Shown here in pieces: positions 22,463 through 30,624 of a stretch of 64,000 bases of DNA (position 1 is the first letter of the stretch; each line of letters starts with the position of its first letter). Made by a program: the position numbers and the translations under genes. Origin of the DNA: an uncultured Eubacteriales bacterium (GTDB lineage Bacteria; Bacillota; Clostridia; Peptostreptococcales; Anaerovoracaceae); the NCBI GenBank assembly GCA_902773665.1, contig CACYFF010000002.1, positions 1-64,000 of the forward strand. Reading direction: 5' to 3'. The notes beneath the pieces are model-generated. The model was not told where the DNA came from. It ran no database searches and saw nothing but the letters and a program-made list of their open reading frames with translations.

Positions 22463-23905
22463 CTAATACTTCCCGATCGGCGGCTGCGCGTACTCGGGCA
22501 GCGGGCAGGTATACTTGCCGCCGTTCTTACGCAGAAGCTCTGCCTTCGCCTTTTCGATCAGTTCCGGCTGCGCCATCGTGCGCACCGTCGCCAGCGCCAG
22601 CACCTTCGCCGCCACCATCATGCCCTTGTCGCCGATGGAGCTGTTGGAGAAGGCCACGTTTTGCCAGCTGTGTCCCACGTTGCCCACACAGGCCGTCGCC
22701 ACGTTGATGTTGACGGTGGGCGTCGCATACCCCACGTCGCCCACGTCCGTGGAACCGGAATTGTAGCCGGTCTCCTTCGGGTCAAACGGATGGATCTCGC
22801 TGTCCAAAGGTTTCGCCAGGATCTCCGGTACTCTTTCGAATCCGTAGATCTGCTCTGCGATCTCTGCGATGGTCTTCTGGATGGGCTTCGGATAGGTCCG
22901 CACGAAATCCGCCGCCAGCTTGTATTCTTCGTCCGTCCACTGGGGCGCGCCCACTTCCTGCAGGCACTCGTCCGCCAGCACCGCCAGCGTCTTGTTCGGC
23001 ACGTAGTCCGAGAATGCCATGGTCACTTCGTATTCCATCTTGGTCTCGGTCATCAGGGCCGCGCCTTTGGCGATGTTTACGACCCGGGCGAACAGTTCCT
23101 TCACCTGCGCCACCTTCGGCGCTCTCACCTCGTATTTGATGACCGCGTGCGCCGGCACCACGTTGGGCTGGGCGCCGCCGGCATCGGAATAGGCGTAGTG
23201 TACCCGCGCCTGGTCGATCATGTGCTCTCTTAAATAGTTGACCCCCACATTCATCAGCTCCGCCGCATCCAGAGCGCTTCTGCCCAGTTCCGGCGCGCCG
23301 CCCGCATGGGAGGCGATGCCGTCGAAGGTGAAGTTGGCGCCCATGATGGCCACGTCGCCCTTGGCCGGGACCCGGTTGAGATAGGCAGGGTGCCACGCGT
23401 AGGCGAAGTCCACATTGTCGAAATAGCCGGCTCTGGCGATAAACTGCTTGGAGCCTGCTCCCTCCTCCGCCGGGCAGCCGAAGTAGATAATGGTGCCGTC
23501 TTTACCTTCCTGCTGCAGATATTCCTTTACGGCGATGGCCGCAGCCGCACCGCCGACACCGAGAAGGTTATGGCCGCAGCCGTGACCCGGGGCACCGGCG
23601 CACAGGGCTTGCCGTTCGGTGGTTCCCGCGGCCTGGCTCAGCTCCGCCAGCGCATCGTATTCGCCGAGGATGGCCGCCACCGGTTTGCCGCTGCCGGACA
23701 CGAAGGTAGCCGTAAAGGCCGTCGGAATGTCCGCGATGCCCTTTTCGATCGTAAAACCTTCGGAAGCCAGCGCCTGTTCCAGCGCCGCAGCAGACTTTTC
23801 CTCTTCGTAAGCCAGTTCCGCGTAGCCCCAGATCTCTCTTGCCAGGGATTTGATGCGATCCGCCTTTGCGTCGATCACCTGGGATAAAAATTGCAATTCA
23901 CTCAT
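22463..23905 (-). CDS. AbgB-like M20 amidohydrolase (p-aminobenzoyl-glutamate hydrolase subunit B type)
   Basis: The 480-residue metallopeptidase-fold protein shows the M20 signatures AILGEYDALAELSQAAG, GHGCGHNLLGVGGAA (metal His), the catalytic GCPAEEGAGSKQFIARAG and a late TDVGDVGYATPTVN region. AbgB-type enzymes cleave p-aminobenzoyl-glutamate or similar N-acyl amino acids. The gene lies 15 bp after the ABC-transporter ATPase gene, so it probably hydrolyses what that polar amino acid transporter imports. No AbgA partner is present, so a homo-oligomer is likely. The specific substrate is inference. Confidence 0.85.
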   Translation of the reverse strand: MSELQFLSQVIDAKADRIKSLAREIWGYAELAYEEEKSAAALEQALASEGFTIEKGIADIPTAFTATFVSGSGKPVAAILGEYDALAELSQAAGTTERQALCAGAPGHGCGHNLLGVGGAAAAIAVKEYLQQEGKDGTIIYFGCPAEEGAGSKQFIARAGYFDNVDFAYAWHPAYLNRVPAKGDVAIMGANFTFDGIASHAGGAPELGRSALDAAELMNVGVNYLREHMIDQARVHYAYSDAGGAQPNVVPAHAVIKYEVRAPKVAQVKELFARVVNIAKGAALMTETKMEYEVTMAFSDYVPNKTLAVLADECLQEVGAPQWTDEEYKLAADFVRTYPKPIQKTIAEIAEQIYGFERVPEILAKPLDSEIHPFDPKETGYNSGSTDVGDVGYATPTVNINVATACVGNVGHSWQNVAFSNSSIGDKGMMVAAKVLALATVRTMAQPELIEKAKAELLRKNGGKYTCPLPEYAQPPIGKY

Positions 23906-23920
23906 ATCGATACTCTCCTG

Positions 23921-24655
23921 TTACAGAACTTTGCTCAAGAACTCTTTGGCACGGGGGCTGGTGGGGCTGGAGAAGAAGCTCTCCGGGTCACCCTGCTCCT
24001 GGATGATGCCTTCGTCTATAAACAGTATACGGTCCGAGACCTGCCGTGCAAAGCCCATTTCGTGGGTGACGTTCAGGATGGTCATGCCTTCCTTGGCCAG
24101 GTCTTCGATGACCGTCAACACCTCCTTCACCATTTCCGGGTCCAGCGCGCTGGTGGGTTCATCGAACAGCATCACGTCGGGTTCCATGGCCAGCGCCCGC
24201 ACGATGGCGAGCCTCTGCTTCTGACCGCCGGACAGCTGCCGCGGATAGACATCGCGCTTATCCAGCAGGCCGACCCTTGCCAGCAGCGCTTCCGCCTGGG
24301 CAGCCGCTTCTTTTTCCGGCACGCCCTTTTCCAGCACCGGGGTAAGGGTGATGTTCTCCAGCACCGTCATGTGAGGGAATACGTTGAAATTCTGGAACAC
24401 CATACCGATCTTCTGACGGTATTGCGGCAGCTTTTTACCGGCCTTCATAATGTCCTCGCCCTTGAAGAAGATCTGTCCGGATGTAGGCTCTTCCAGCCGG
24501 TTGAGGCAGCGAAGGAACGTGCTCTTGCCGCTGCCGGAGGGGCCGATGATGGATACGACTTCGCCAGGGGCGATATCCGTGGAGATGCCCTTCAGCACGT
24601 GGACGTCCCCGAAATTTTTATAGAGATCTTTTACCCGGATGATAGGCTCAATCAC
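23921..24655 (-). CDS. Polar amino acid ABC transporter, ATP-binding protein
   Basis: The 244-residue GlnQ-type ATPase starts at GTG (24653-24655), its first codons overlapping the permease stop. Walker [16 protein letters not shown], the ABC signature [15 protein letters not shown], Walker [17 protein letters not shown] and the H-loop [14 protein letters not shown] are all intact. It powers import of amino acids together with the permease and binding protein upstream. Length and the family's [20 protein letters not shown] opening are typical. Confidence 0.93.
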   Translation of the reverse strand: MIEPIIRVKDLYKNFGDVHVLKGISTDIAPGEVVSIIGPSGSGKSTFLRCLNRLEEPTSGQIFFKGEDIMKAGKKLPQYRQKIGMVFQNFNVFPHMTVLENITLTPVLEKGVPEKEAAAQAEALLARVGLLDKRDVYPRQLSGGQKQRLAIVRALAMEPDVMLFDEPTSALDPEMVKEVLTVIEDLAKEGMTILNVTHEMGFARQVSDRILFIDEGIIQEQGDPESFFSSPTSPRAKEFLSKVL

Positions 24656-25307
24656 TTGCCTTCAGCCTCCCTTCGATGCGGCCTGCCGCAAAGGACAGCA
24701 CCGTGGTGACCACGAGATAGATCAGCCCTGAGATGAGCAGCGGCTGGATCGTGAGGAACGTCGATGCCTGCACAGTCTTGTAGGCGGTCGTCAGCTCCCG
24801 GATAAAGAAGACGGAAGCCAGGGACGTTTCCTTGATGCAGGCGATAAACTGATTGACCAGCGCCGGCAGGATGTTCTTGATCGCCTGGGGCATGATGATC
24901 TTCTGCATCAGGTGGATCTCGGTAAGGCCGATGCTGCGGCCCGCCTCCCACTGACCCGGGTCAACGGCCGCGATGCCTGCCCGGACGATCTCGGCGATAT
25001 AGGCCGAGGCGTTGATGATGAGGGCTACGATGATGCAGGCCGTGTCGGACATCTCGAAGGGCAGCACCTTGGGCAGTAGGATCCAGAAGAAATACAGCTG
25101 CAGCAAAATCGGCGTGCCCCGCAGGATCTGGATGTAGATGGCCGTGAGGCCGCTCAGAGGTTTAAACTTGCTCATGCGCAGAAAGGCGACGAGCAGTCCC
25201 AGGACCGTGCCTGCCAGCAGCGTGACGCCCGCCAGCCACATGGTGCCTCCCAAGCCTTTGAGGAACACCGGATAATATTTTGCCAGTATCTTGATGATCT
25301 TATCCAT
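24648..25307 (-). CDS. Polar amino acid ABC transporter, permease
   Basis: The 219-residue HisM/GlnP-type permease has about five membrane segments and the EAA loop ([20 protein letters not shown]) that docks the ATPase. The [20 protein letters not shown] stretch is characteristic of the family. Only one permease is encoded, so it likely works as a homodimer. It overlaps the ATPase gene and is separated from the binding-protein gene by a hairpin. Confidence 0.92.
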   Translation of the reverse strand: MDKIIKILAKYYPVFLKGLGGTMWLAGVTLLAGTVLGLLVAFLRMSKFKPLSGLTAIYIQILRGTPILLQLYFFWILLPKVLPFEMSDTACIIVALIINASAYIAEIVRAGIAAVDPGQWEAGRSIGLTEIHLMQKIIMPQAIKNILPALVNQFIACIKETSLASVFFIRELTTAYKTVQASTFLTIQPLLISGLIYLVVTTVLSFAAGRIEGRLKASD

Positions 25308-25326
25308 AGGTTTTCTCTACAAGTTA

Positions 25327-25359
25327 CGGATTCGGGAGCAGCGCTTGCCCCCGAATCCG
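25327..25359 (-). terminator. Intercistronic hairpin between binding-protein and permease genes
   Basis: CGGATTCGGG/CCCGAATCCG form a 10-bp stem without a U-run. It more likely stabilises the upstream mRNA, favouring binding-protein excess, than terminates fully. Confidence 0.6.
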
Positions 25360-25392
25360 GTTGCTTTCATATTTGTTTGATTTCAGCCGTCT

Positions 25393-26250
25393 CTAGTCTA
25401 CGCCGAGGGTGCGGGCGTAATCGGAGTATTCGTCGTACCACTTGTCGATGGTGCCTTCCGCTCTCAGTTCGTCGATGCACTGGTCGATGAAGGCCGTCAG
25501 TTCGTCTTCGCCCTTGGGGATGCCCACCCGGGTGCCCTGGGTGCTCTCGTCTACGACGAAACGGAAGGGAGCAATCGCGAGACCGCCGTTGGCGTCCGCA
25601 TAGAGCTGACCGTTGTTGATATCGCAGGCGCAGGCATCCGCCTTGCCTTCCGCGACCATCAGGAAGCCGTCCGTCATGGAGGAGACTAGCTTAAATTCCT
25701 TGTACTTGGAGATCTGATCGTTTACAAAGCCTTCCTGCACGCTGCCGCTCTGGGTGACCAGCACCAGATCCGCGGTATCGTCCGCCGTCTTGATGCTGTC
25801 GATCATGTCTTCGCGGACCAGGAAGCCGTAGGATGCGACCTCATCGCTAAAGCGGTAGCCCTTGGACATGTTCATGTTTTCGGCGCGGCCCGGGGAATAG
25901 GCCAGGGCGGATGCAGCGAAGTCGTACTTGCCTTCCGTGATGGACGCCAGCACCGCGGAGAATTCCAGAGGAACGATGCGAAGCTCTACGCCCAGCTTTT
26001 CGGCGATGTACTTGCCCAGTTCGATGTCCAGGCCCTGATACTGCTCGTCGCCGCTCTTGGAGGAGTCGATGAATTCATAGGGGGCGAAATAAGGTTCCGT
26101 CGCCATTTCGATGTAGCCTCTCGCCTTGATGGCTTCCAGTCTGTTGGCGGGTTCTGCCGCATCGCCGCTGCTGTCGCCGCCGCCGGAGCTGCAGGCCGCC
26201 ATCGAGAATACCATTGCCAGTGCCAGTAAGATCGCGAATACTTTCTTCAT
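25393..26250 (-). CDS. Polar amino acid ABC transporter, substrate-binding lipoprotein
   Basis: The 285-residue protein has a lipoprotein signal with lipobox (MKKVFAILLALAMVFSMAAC), a Gly/Ser-rich linker and an SBP family 3 fold: RGYIEMATEPYFAPYEFIDS, GLDIELGKYIAEKLGVEL, FDFAASAL-like YDFAASALAYSPGRAEN and a conserved C-terminal DKWYDEYSD. It captures the substrate outside the membrane. Such proteins bind amino acids, and the linked AbgB-like hydrolase suggests an amino acid conjugate or acylated form. The gene has a near-consensus promoter with repeated CACTAAAG motifs. Confidence 0.92.
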   Translation of the reverse strand: MKKVFAILLALAMVFSMAACSSGGGDSSGDAAEPANRLEAIKARGYIEMATEPYFAPYEFIDSSKSGDEQYQGLDIELGKYIAEKLGVELRIVPLEFSAVLASITEGKYDFAASALAYSPGRAENMNMSKGYRFSDEVASYGFLVREDMIDSIKTADDTADLVLVTQSGSVQEGFVNDQISKYKEFKLVSSMTDGFLMVAEGKADACACDINNGQLYADANGGLAIAPFRFVVDESTQGTRVGIPKGEDELTAFIDQCIDELRAEGTIDKWYDEYSDYARTLGVD

Positions 26251-26333
26251 TGCTTTGTCCTTGCCTTTCTATACAGAGATCTTTTCATCCTTACGCCCCT
26301 GAAAACGGGCCGTGTTTTCCTTTGATGGTTTGT

Positions 26334-26372
26334 ATTGTAGCACTGCCGCTTTAGTGTGTCAACACTTTAGTG
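26334..26372 (-). promoter_or_regulatory. Near-consensus promoter with overlapping repeat motifs
   Basis: On the minus strand TTGACA (26357-26362) and TACAAT (26334-26339) have a 17-bp spacer. The near-palindrome CACTAAAGTG abuts the -35 at 26363-26372, and a second CACTAAAG lies just inside the spacer (26349-26356), suggesting a repressor site. Confidence 0.7.
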
Positions 26373-26440
26373 CAGTGTAGTGATAAATTATTTTTCACAT
26401 TCTGGGACAGATACATGATGCCTTCCTTCCGAACGAAAGT

Positions 26441-26464
26441 GACCCGGACATTCCTGTCCGGGTC
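26441..26464 (-). terminator. Terminator after the MGMT-family gene
   Basis: GACCCGGACA/TGTCCGGGTC is a perfect 10-bp stem with a 4-nt loop, 8 bp past the stop. The tail (ACTTTCG on the minus strand) is only weakly T-rich. Confidence 0.65.
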
Positions 26465-26471
26465 AACGCAT

Positions 26472-26777
26472 CTAACAATCCCATTGATACTTTTTCAGAT
26501 CCACATGGCCGTCTTCCTTCAGGAATACACCTTCCCGCGCCAGCAGATCCGCCTGTTCCGTCCAGCCCGGCGCCAGCCTCCCGTTGTGGGAGACCACCCT
26601 GTGGCAGGGATAGCGGCCGTAGTATTCGGCGTTGCTGAGCACTTTTCCCACCAGGCGGGAGTTTTTCTCCCGCCCGATGAGTCTTGCGATCTGTCCGTAG
26701 GTCGCGACACAGCCCTCCGGGATCTCCTCCACCACGGAGAGGATCTCGTAGGCCAGATCATCCGTAAGCCTTGCCAT
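26472..26777 (-). CDS. MGMT-family protein (DNA-binding domain of alkylguanine alkyltransferase)
   Basis: The 101-residue protein consists only of the methyltransferase DNA-binding/active-site domain: GCVATYGQIARLIG (winged helix), NSRLVGKVLSN and the active-site motif PCHRVVSHNGRLAPG. Alkyltransferase-like ATL proteins usually replace this Cys with Trp, whereas here it is retained, so real alkyl transfer is possible although the N-terminal domain of Ada/Ogt is missing. It starts 3 bp after the M20 amidohydrolase stop, so the two are co-transcribed. The functional link is unclear. Confidence 0.85.
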   Translation of the reverse strand: MARLTDDLAYEILSVVEEIPEGCVATYGQIARLIGREKNSRLVGKVLSNAEYYGRYPCHRVVSHNGRLAPGWTEQADLLAREGVFLKEDGHVDLKKYQWDC

Positions 26778-26780
26778 GGG

Positions 26781-27899
26781 TCACTGCGCCAGGATGGCGA
26801 AGTAGACATCCACCATCGTACCGATCAGCTCGTCCATAAAATCGAAGGCCGCGGTGTGGATGGCGGGTCTGTCCCCTGCGGAGACGTTAAATTCTGCGCC
26901 GGGGCACTGTTTGAGGAACCAGCCGAAGTCCTCGGAGCCTCTGGTGATCTGCTCCGGCATTGCGGTGGGCAGACCGATGGACTTCGCTGCATTGATGACC
27001 TTCATGGCCTGCTCGGGCGTGTTCGTCGTGTCGGGGAAGACGTCTTCGTAGGAAAAATCCACGGTGAGGCCGTCCTCTGCTGCTCGCTTTTCGGCGAAAG
27101 CGATCACCTCGTCCCGGATCTGGTACATATCCTTATCGTGCTCCGCCCGCAGCGTGACCCCAATGCAGCCCTTGGATGCAGCGATGCCGAAGGCATGTTC
27201 GCCCACGCGGATCTCACAGATCGTCGCCAGCACCAGCTTTTCGAAGCGGCTCTGGTCCGCGATCTTCATGATCTCGTTCGCGGTGTCGCAGATGGCAAGC
27301 GACGGATTCTTTCCCAGTTCCGGCTGGCTGGCGTGGGTCGGCTCCCCGGTCATGACAATATTCATGCCCATGGAGGCGCAATTGGTGCCTTCCAGACGCG
27401 TGCCGACGGTGCCGTAAGGAAGCCCTGTGGTGTTGTGGCAGGAATAGATCTCTTTAATGCCCGTCTCCTTTACGAAGTCGCCGCATTCGCAGGCGCCCTG
27501 CCCTGTCTCTTCCGCGTGCTGGAACACCAGATAGACGTCCCGCTTTGGAGCCTGGGCTTCCAGTTCCATGGCAAAGGCACACAGCGCTGCGACATGACCA
27601 TCGTGTCCGCACTTGTGCCCGCAGCCCGGGATCTGGCTCTTCCAAGGCGCATCGATCTCATCTTCCATGGGCAGCGCGTCGAAATCTGCCCGGAAGCCGA
27701 TCGGATACGGGTCCTTGCCGTCCGCGCCTAGGTAGCAGGCGTAGAACCATTTGCCCTTGTCGACCAGTTTTACCTTCGTGTTTTCCTTTAAGAAATCCAT
27801 CAGATGTTGCTTGGTCCAGACTTCCTGATAGGAAAGTTCCGGATGCGCGTGGAGTTCGCGGCGAAGCGTCGTCGCTTTTGCGAGAATATCTTTATTCAT
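26781..27899 (-). CDS. M20 family amidohydrolase
   Basis: The 372-residue protein carries the M20D amidohydrolase signatures: RRELHAHPELSYQE, GFRADFDALPM, PGCGHKCGHDGHVAALC, the catalytic FQHAEETGQGACE and a late TRGSEDFGWFLKQCPG. Such enzymes remove N-acyl groups from amino acids or indole conjugates. Lack of a signal peptide places it in the cytoplasm. It is only distantly similar to the AbgB-like protein at 22463 and is not its duplicate. A strong AGGAGG site is present. A pair of operator-like repeats upstream suggests tight, specific regulation. Confidence 0.88.
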   Translation of the reverse strand: MNKDILAKATTLRRELHAHPELSYQEVWTKQHLMDFLKENTKVKLVDKGKWFYACYLGADGKDPYPIGFRADFDALPMEDEIDAPWKSQIPGCGHKCGHDGHVAALCAFAMELEAQAPKRDVYLVFQHAEETGQGACECGDFVKETGIKEIYSCHNTTGLPYGTVGTRLEGTNCASMGMNIVMTGEPTHASQPELGKNPSLAICDTANEIMKIADQSRFEKLVLATICEIRVGEHAFGIAASKGCIGVTLRAEHDKDMYQIRDEVIAFAEKRAAEDGLTVDFSYEDVFPDTTNTPEQAMKVINAAKSIGLPTAMPEQITRGSEDFGWFLKQCPGAEFNVSAGDRPAIHTAAFDFMDELIGTMVDVYFAILAQ

Positions 27900-27924
27900 A
27901 GGTATGCCTCCTTATTTATAAGAG

Positions 27925-28005
27925 TTATCTGCATATATTTTACCAGTTTTATATGCAGAAAAGCGCGATTATCTGCACATACTTTTGGAGTTTATATGCA
28001 GAAAA
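27925..28005 (-). promoter_or_regulatory. Duplicated ~37-bp operator-like repeat upstream of the M20 amidohydrolase
   Basis: Units 27925-27962 and 27969-28005 are diverged direct repeats with a 44-bp period. Each contains an inverted pair: TCTGCATATA/TATATGCAGA in the first, and TCTGCACATA/TATATGCAGA in the second. They lie 25-105 bp upstream of the start, fitting two dimer sites for a regulator encoded elsewhere. Confidence 0.6.
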
Positions 28006-28014
28006 ACAACAAGA

Positions 28015-28038
28015 CCCCGCCGGATCGCACCGGCGGGG
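28015..28038 (-). terminator. Terminator after the small lipoprotein gene
   Basis: CCCCGCCGG/CCGGCGGGG is a 9-bp GC stem, followed on the minus strand by TCTTGTTGTTTTT. Confidence 0.85.
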
Positions 28039-28097
28039 CCTGTGTTTATTGTGTCGTTTGTTTTAGCATCCTGTGCGCTCTGCATGCGGTCACAGGC

Positions 28098-28517
28098 TTA
28101 CTGTTTCTTTTCCACATCGATCGTTACGGTGCCGTTGGTCGTGCCTATGGCCGTCAGCTGATAGATATAGTCGCCTTGCGGCAGCTCGATCTCTTCCTTA
28201 TCGTCCGGACCAACGGTGACCGTCGCATAGATGTCGCCCAGCATAACGTCTTCGGAATCGTCCTCGTTCTTAAAGACGATCGCTTCCGTAATGTCGATCT
28301 GCAGCTGACCCTTGTCCAGCGCGGATTCGATCGTGGCGATGCGGTTCTTTCCGATGGAAACGTATAACGATTCGGACGTTGCGCCGTCATCCGCATCCGT
28401 CACCTTGATCTCCGTGTCCTCGCCGAGGCTGGTGGTCGTAAACGTGGACGTGCCGCATGCGGCCAGCAGCATGGCCAGAAGTAACACTATACTAAGTACA
28501 ATACTGAATTTTTTCAT
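28098..28517 (-). CDS. Small lipoprotein of unknown function
   Basis: The 139-residue protein has a clear lipoprotein signal (KKFSIVLSIVLLLAMLLAAC, lipobox LLAAC) and a beta-rich acidic domain (ESLYVSIGKNRIATIESALD, QIDITEAIVFKNEDDSEDVM). No family is recognised. It should sit on the outer face of the membrane. It starts 31 bp after the flavoprotein gene stop and may be a read-through passenger of that unit. Confidence 0.65.
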   Translation of the reverse strand: MKKFSIVLSIVLLLAMLLAACGTSTFTTTSLGEDTEIKVTDADDGATSESLYVSIGKNRIATIESALDKGQLQIDITEAIVFKNEDDSEDVMLGDIYATVTVGPDDKEEIELPQGDYIYQLTAIGTTNGTVTIDVEKKQ

Positions 28518-28548
28518 GGCTCCCCCCTGTTTCTGAATACAGATCTCT

Positions 28549-29889
28549 TTATTCTACGACTTTTTCGAACTTATCTGCGGGCTGCTTGCACAGCGGGCAG
28601 GTGAAGCCTTCCGGCAGTTCTTCGCCTTCATAAACGTATCCGCAGATCTTGCAGACCCACTTGGTCTTGGGCGCTTCGGGGCTGCAGGGCGTATCGCCGC
28701 AGCCGCAGTCCGCTTCGCTGTAGCTTGCCGCCAGCTCCTCTGCCAGCGCCATCAGCTGTGCCGTGCTCTGTTCGTTGAGGGCGGACAGGATCGTGACGTT
28801 GTTCTCGGTATAGGCGATGTTCTTCAGGCCTTCCAGCTTGGCCTTCATCACTTTCATAGCCATGGGCGCCCAGGAACCGTTTTCGATAAAGCCGATGGTG
28901 CGCTTCTGATAGCCTCTCTCCACCAGCATGTCGATGAATTCGCGCATGTAGGGGAAGATCTCCGCATTGTAGGTCGTGGTTGCCAGCACCAGCTTGTCGT
29001 AGCGGAAGGCGTCCTCTACGCATTCGTACATGTCGTCTCTGGCCAGATCCGCGATGGCCACCTTGGGCACGCCGCGCTTCTCCAGCTCTTCTGCCAGCAT
29101 CTCGGCTGCCTTCTTGGTGTGGCCATAAACAGAAGTATACATGATGGCAACGCCCTTGTTCTCCGGTTCATAGGCGGACCAGGTGTTGTACAGGTCGAGA
29201 TAGAAGCCCAGATCCTCGTTCAGAACGGGGCCATGCAGCGGTGCGATCACCTGGATGTCCAGAGCAGCAGCCTTCTTCAGGACCGCCTGCACCTGAGCGC
29301 CGTACTTGCCGACGATGCCGAAGTAGTAGCGGCGGGCTTCGCAGGCCCAGCCTTCCGGATCTTCGACGTCGTTGGCGCCGAACTTGCCGAAGCCGTCCGC
29401 GGAGAACAGCACCTTATCGCAGGCGTCGTAGGTCATCATGACCTCCGGCCAGTGCACCATGGGTGCAAAGACGAAGGTGAGTTCGTGCTTGCCCAGGGAA
29501 AGCGTATCGCCGTTCTTGACTTCCAGCTTGTTCGCGATCTCCAGACCCGGGAAGAACTGGGAGATCATCTTGAAGGTCTTATTGTTGCCGACGACTGTCG
29601 TCTCGGGATATTTCTTCAGGAATGCTTCGATGGAAGCGGAGTGATCCGGCTCCATATGCTGAACGACCAGATAATCCGGCGCCTTGACTGCCTTGGCTTC
29701 CACATTGCCCAGCCACTCATCCGTCTTGCTCTGGTCGATGGTGTCCATCACCGCGACCTTTTCGTCGTTGATGACGTAGGAATTATAGGCCATGCCCAGG
29801 GGCACGTCGAAGTGACCCTCGAACAGATCGATATCGTGGTCGTTTGCGCCGATGTACAGGATGTCTTTGGAAACTGCTGTATTATTCAT
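28549..29889 (-). CDS. A-type flavoprotein (flavo-diiron, FprA-like) fused to rubredoxin
   Basis: The start at 29887-29889 gives 446 residues. The N-terminal metallo-beta-lactamase-like domain carries the diiron ligands HMEPDHS and VHWPEVMMTYD. A flavodoxin domain follows (MYTSVYGHTKKAAEMLAEEL, ATTTYNAEIFPYMREF). After a Cys-containing linker (DCGCGDTPCSPEA), the last ~45 residues are a rubredoxin (WVCKICGYVYEGEEL ... FTCPLCKQPADKF). Such enzymes reduce O2 to water or NO to N2O. The fused rubredoxin should deliver electrons directly. It is a marker of strict anaerobes coping with oxygen. NADH:rubredoxin reductase is not in the window. Confidence 0.93.
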   Translation of the reverse strand: MNNTAVSKDILYIGANDHDIDLFEGHFDVPLGMAYNSYVINDEKVAVMDTIDQSKTDEWLGNVEAKAVKAPDYLVVQHMEPDHSASIEAFLKKYPETTVVGNNKTFKMISQFFPGLEIANKLEVKNGDTLSLGKHELTFVFAPMVHWPEVMMTYDACDKVLFSADGFGKFGANDVEDPEGWACEARRYYFGIVGKYGAQVQAVLKKAAALDIQVIAPLHGPVLNEDLGFYLDLYNTWSAYEPENKGVAIMYTSVYGHTKKAAEMLAEELEKRGVPKVAIADLARDDMYECVEDAFRYDKLVLATTTYNAEIFPYMREFIDMLVERGYQKRTIGFIENGSWAPMAMKVMKAKLEGLKNIAYTENNVTILSALNEQSTAQLMALAEELAASYSEADCGCGDTPCSPEAPKTKWVCKICGYVYEGEELPEGFTCPLCKQPADKFEKVVE

Positions 29890-29973
29890 AAATCTACCTC
29901 TCTTTTCCGGGTGAAACGATACAATCTCTAACTTATTTATCATATCACGAAGAGCTGCTTTTTCCCACAGAAA

Positions 29974-29999
29974 AAGAGCAGCCAAAAGGAGCTGCTCTT
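29974..29999 (-). terminator. Terminator after the C1 operon
   Basis: AAGAGCAGC/GCTGCTCTT is a 9-bp stem followed by TTTTC on the minus strand. A neighbouring AGCTGCTTTTTC can compete for pairing. Confidence 0.7.
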
Positions 30000-30015
30000 A
30001 AGAATTCCTGTTCCT

Positions 30016-30621
30016 TTACGGCCGCAGCACCCGCGCTTCCGTCACGATGCAGGGCACCGGCACGTCCCAGGGCTCCGCCGGGACCGCTTTGCAGCCCTGG
30101 CATTCATAAGCCACCAGCATGACGTCCGCCTTGGTGCACTTCGGCAGGTAGCGGTCGTAGTAGCCGCCGCCCATGCCTAAGCGCATGCCGCTTTCGTCGA
30201 AGGAGCTGCAGGGGCTCACCACCAGGTCGATGTCTTCCGGGGGGATGACCCGGCCCAACTCCAAAACCGGCTCGGGAATGCCGAAGGCGCCTTTCTTCCA
30301 AGCATCGCTGCCCATGTCTGCACTGCCGGGTTCGATGGCCAGCATCTGCCGGTCTTCGATGCACAAGGGATAGAGAAATGTTTTGCGCTCCGCTGCGGGC
30401 AAAGCCTCGTTCGCCTCTTCCAGCGCCTTCAGCTGCACTTCGCCTTTCACGAACTTGTAGATAAAGACCGTCTTCGCCTTCGCATATTCCGGCGTCTGCA
30501 GGATATTGGCGCAGATCGCCCGGGACTTCTCCGCCCGTTCTTCGGGAGAAAGCGCTTCTCTCGCCGCGATCTTCTCTTTTCTCAGCGCCTTGCGCGCCGC
30601 TGCTTTATCGAGAGTCTCCAT
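30016..30621 (-). CDS. 5-formyltetrahydrofolate cyclo-ligase
   Basis: The 201-residue enzyme converts 5-formyl-THF to 5,10-methenyl-THF using ATP. Visible features are the basic N-terminal helix (KAAARKALRKEKIAAREALS), KTVFIYKFVKGEVQ, the substrate segment FGIPEP and the C-terminal VSPCSSFDESGMRLGMGGGYYDRYL signature. It is the last gene of the fhs-fchA-folD-FNT operon, four bases after the formate transporter gene, and salvages the inactive 5-formyl folate that arises from methenyl-THF. Confidence 0.92.
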   Translation of the reverse strand: METLDKAAARKALRKEKIAAREALSPEERAEKSRAICANILQTPEYAKAKTVFIYKFVKGEVQLKALEEANEALPAAERKTFLYPLCIEDRQMLAIEPGSADMGSDAWKKGAFGIPEPVLELGRVIPPEDIDLVVSPCSSFDESGMRLGMGGGYYDRYLPKCTKADVMLVAYECQGCKAVPAEPWDVPVPCIVTEARVLRP

Positions 30622-30624
30622 GGG

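Noticed and set aside
26472..26777. Alkyltransferase-like (ATL) protein lacking the active Cys
   Set aside because: The PCHRV motif with Cys is present, so it is listed as an MGMT-family protein rather than an ATL.
27925..28005. CRISPR repeats
   Set aside because: Only two diverged units, each internally palindromic and located at a promoter. An operator fits better.
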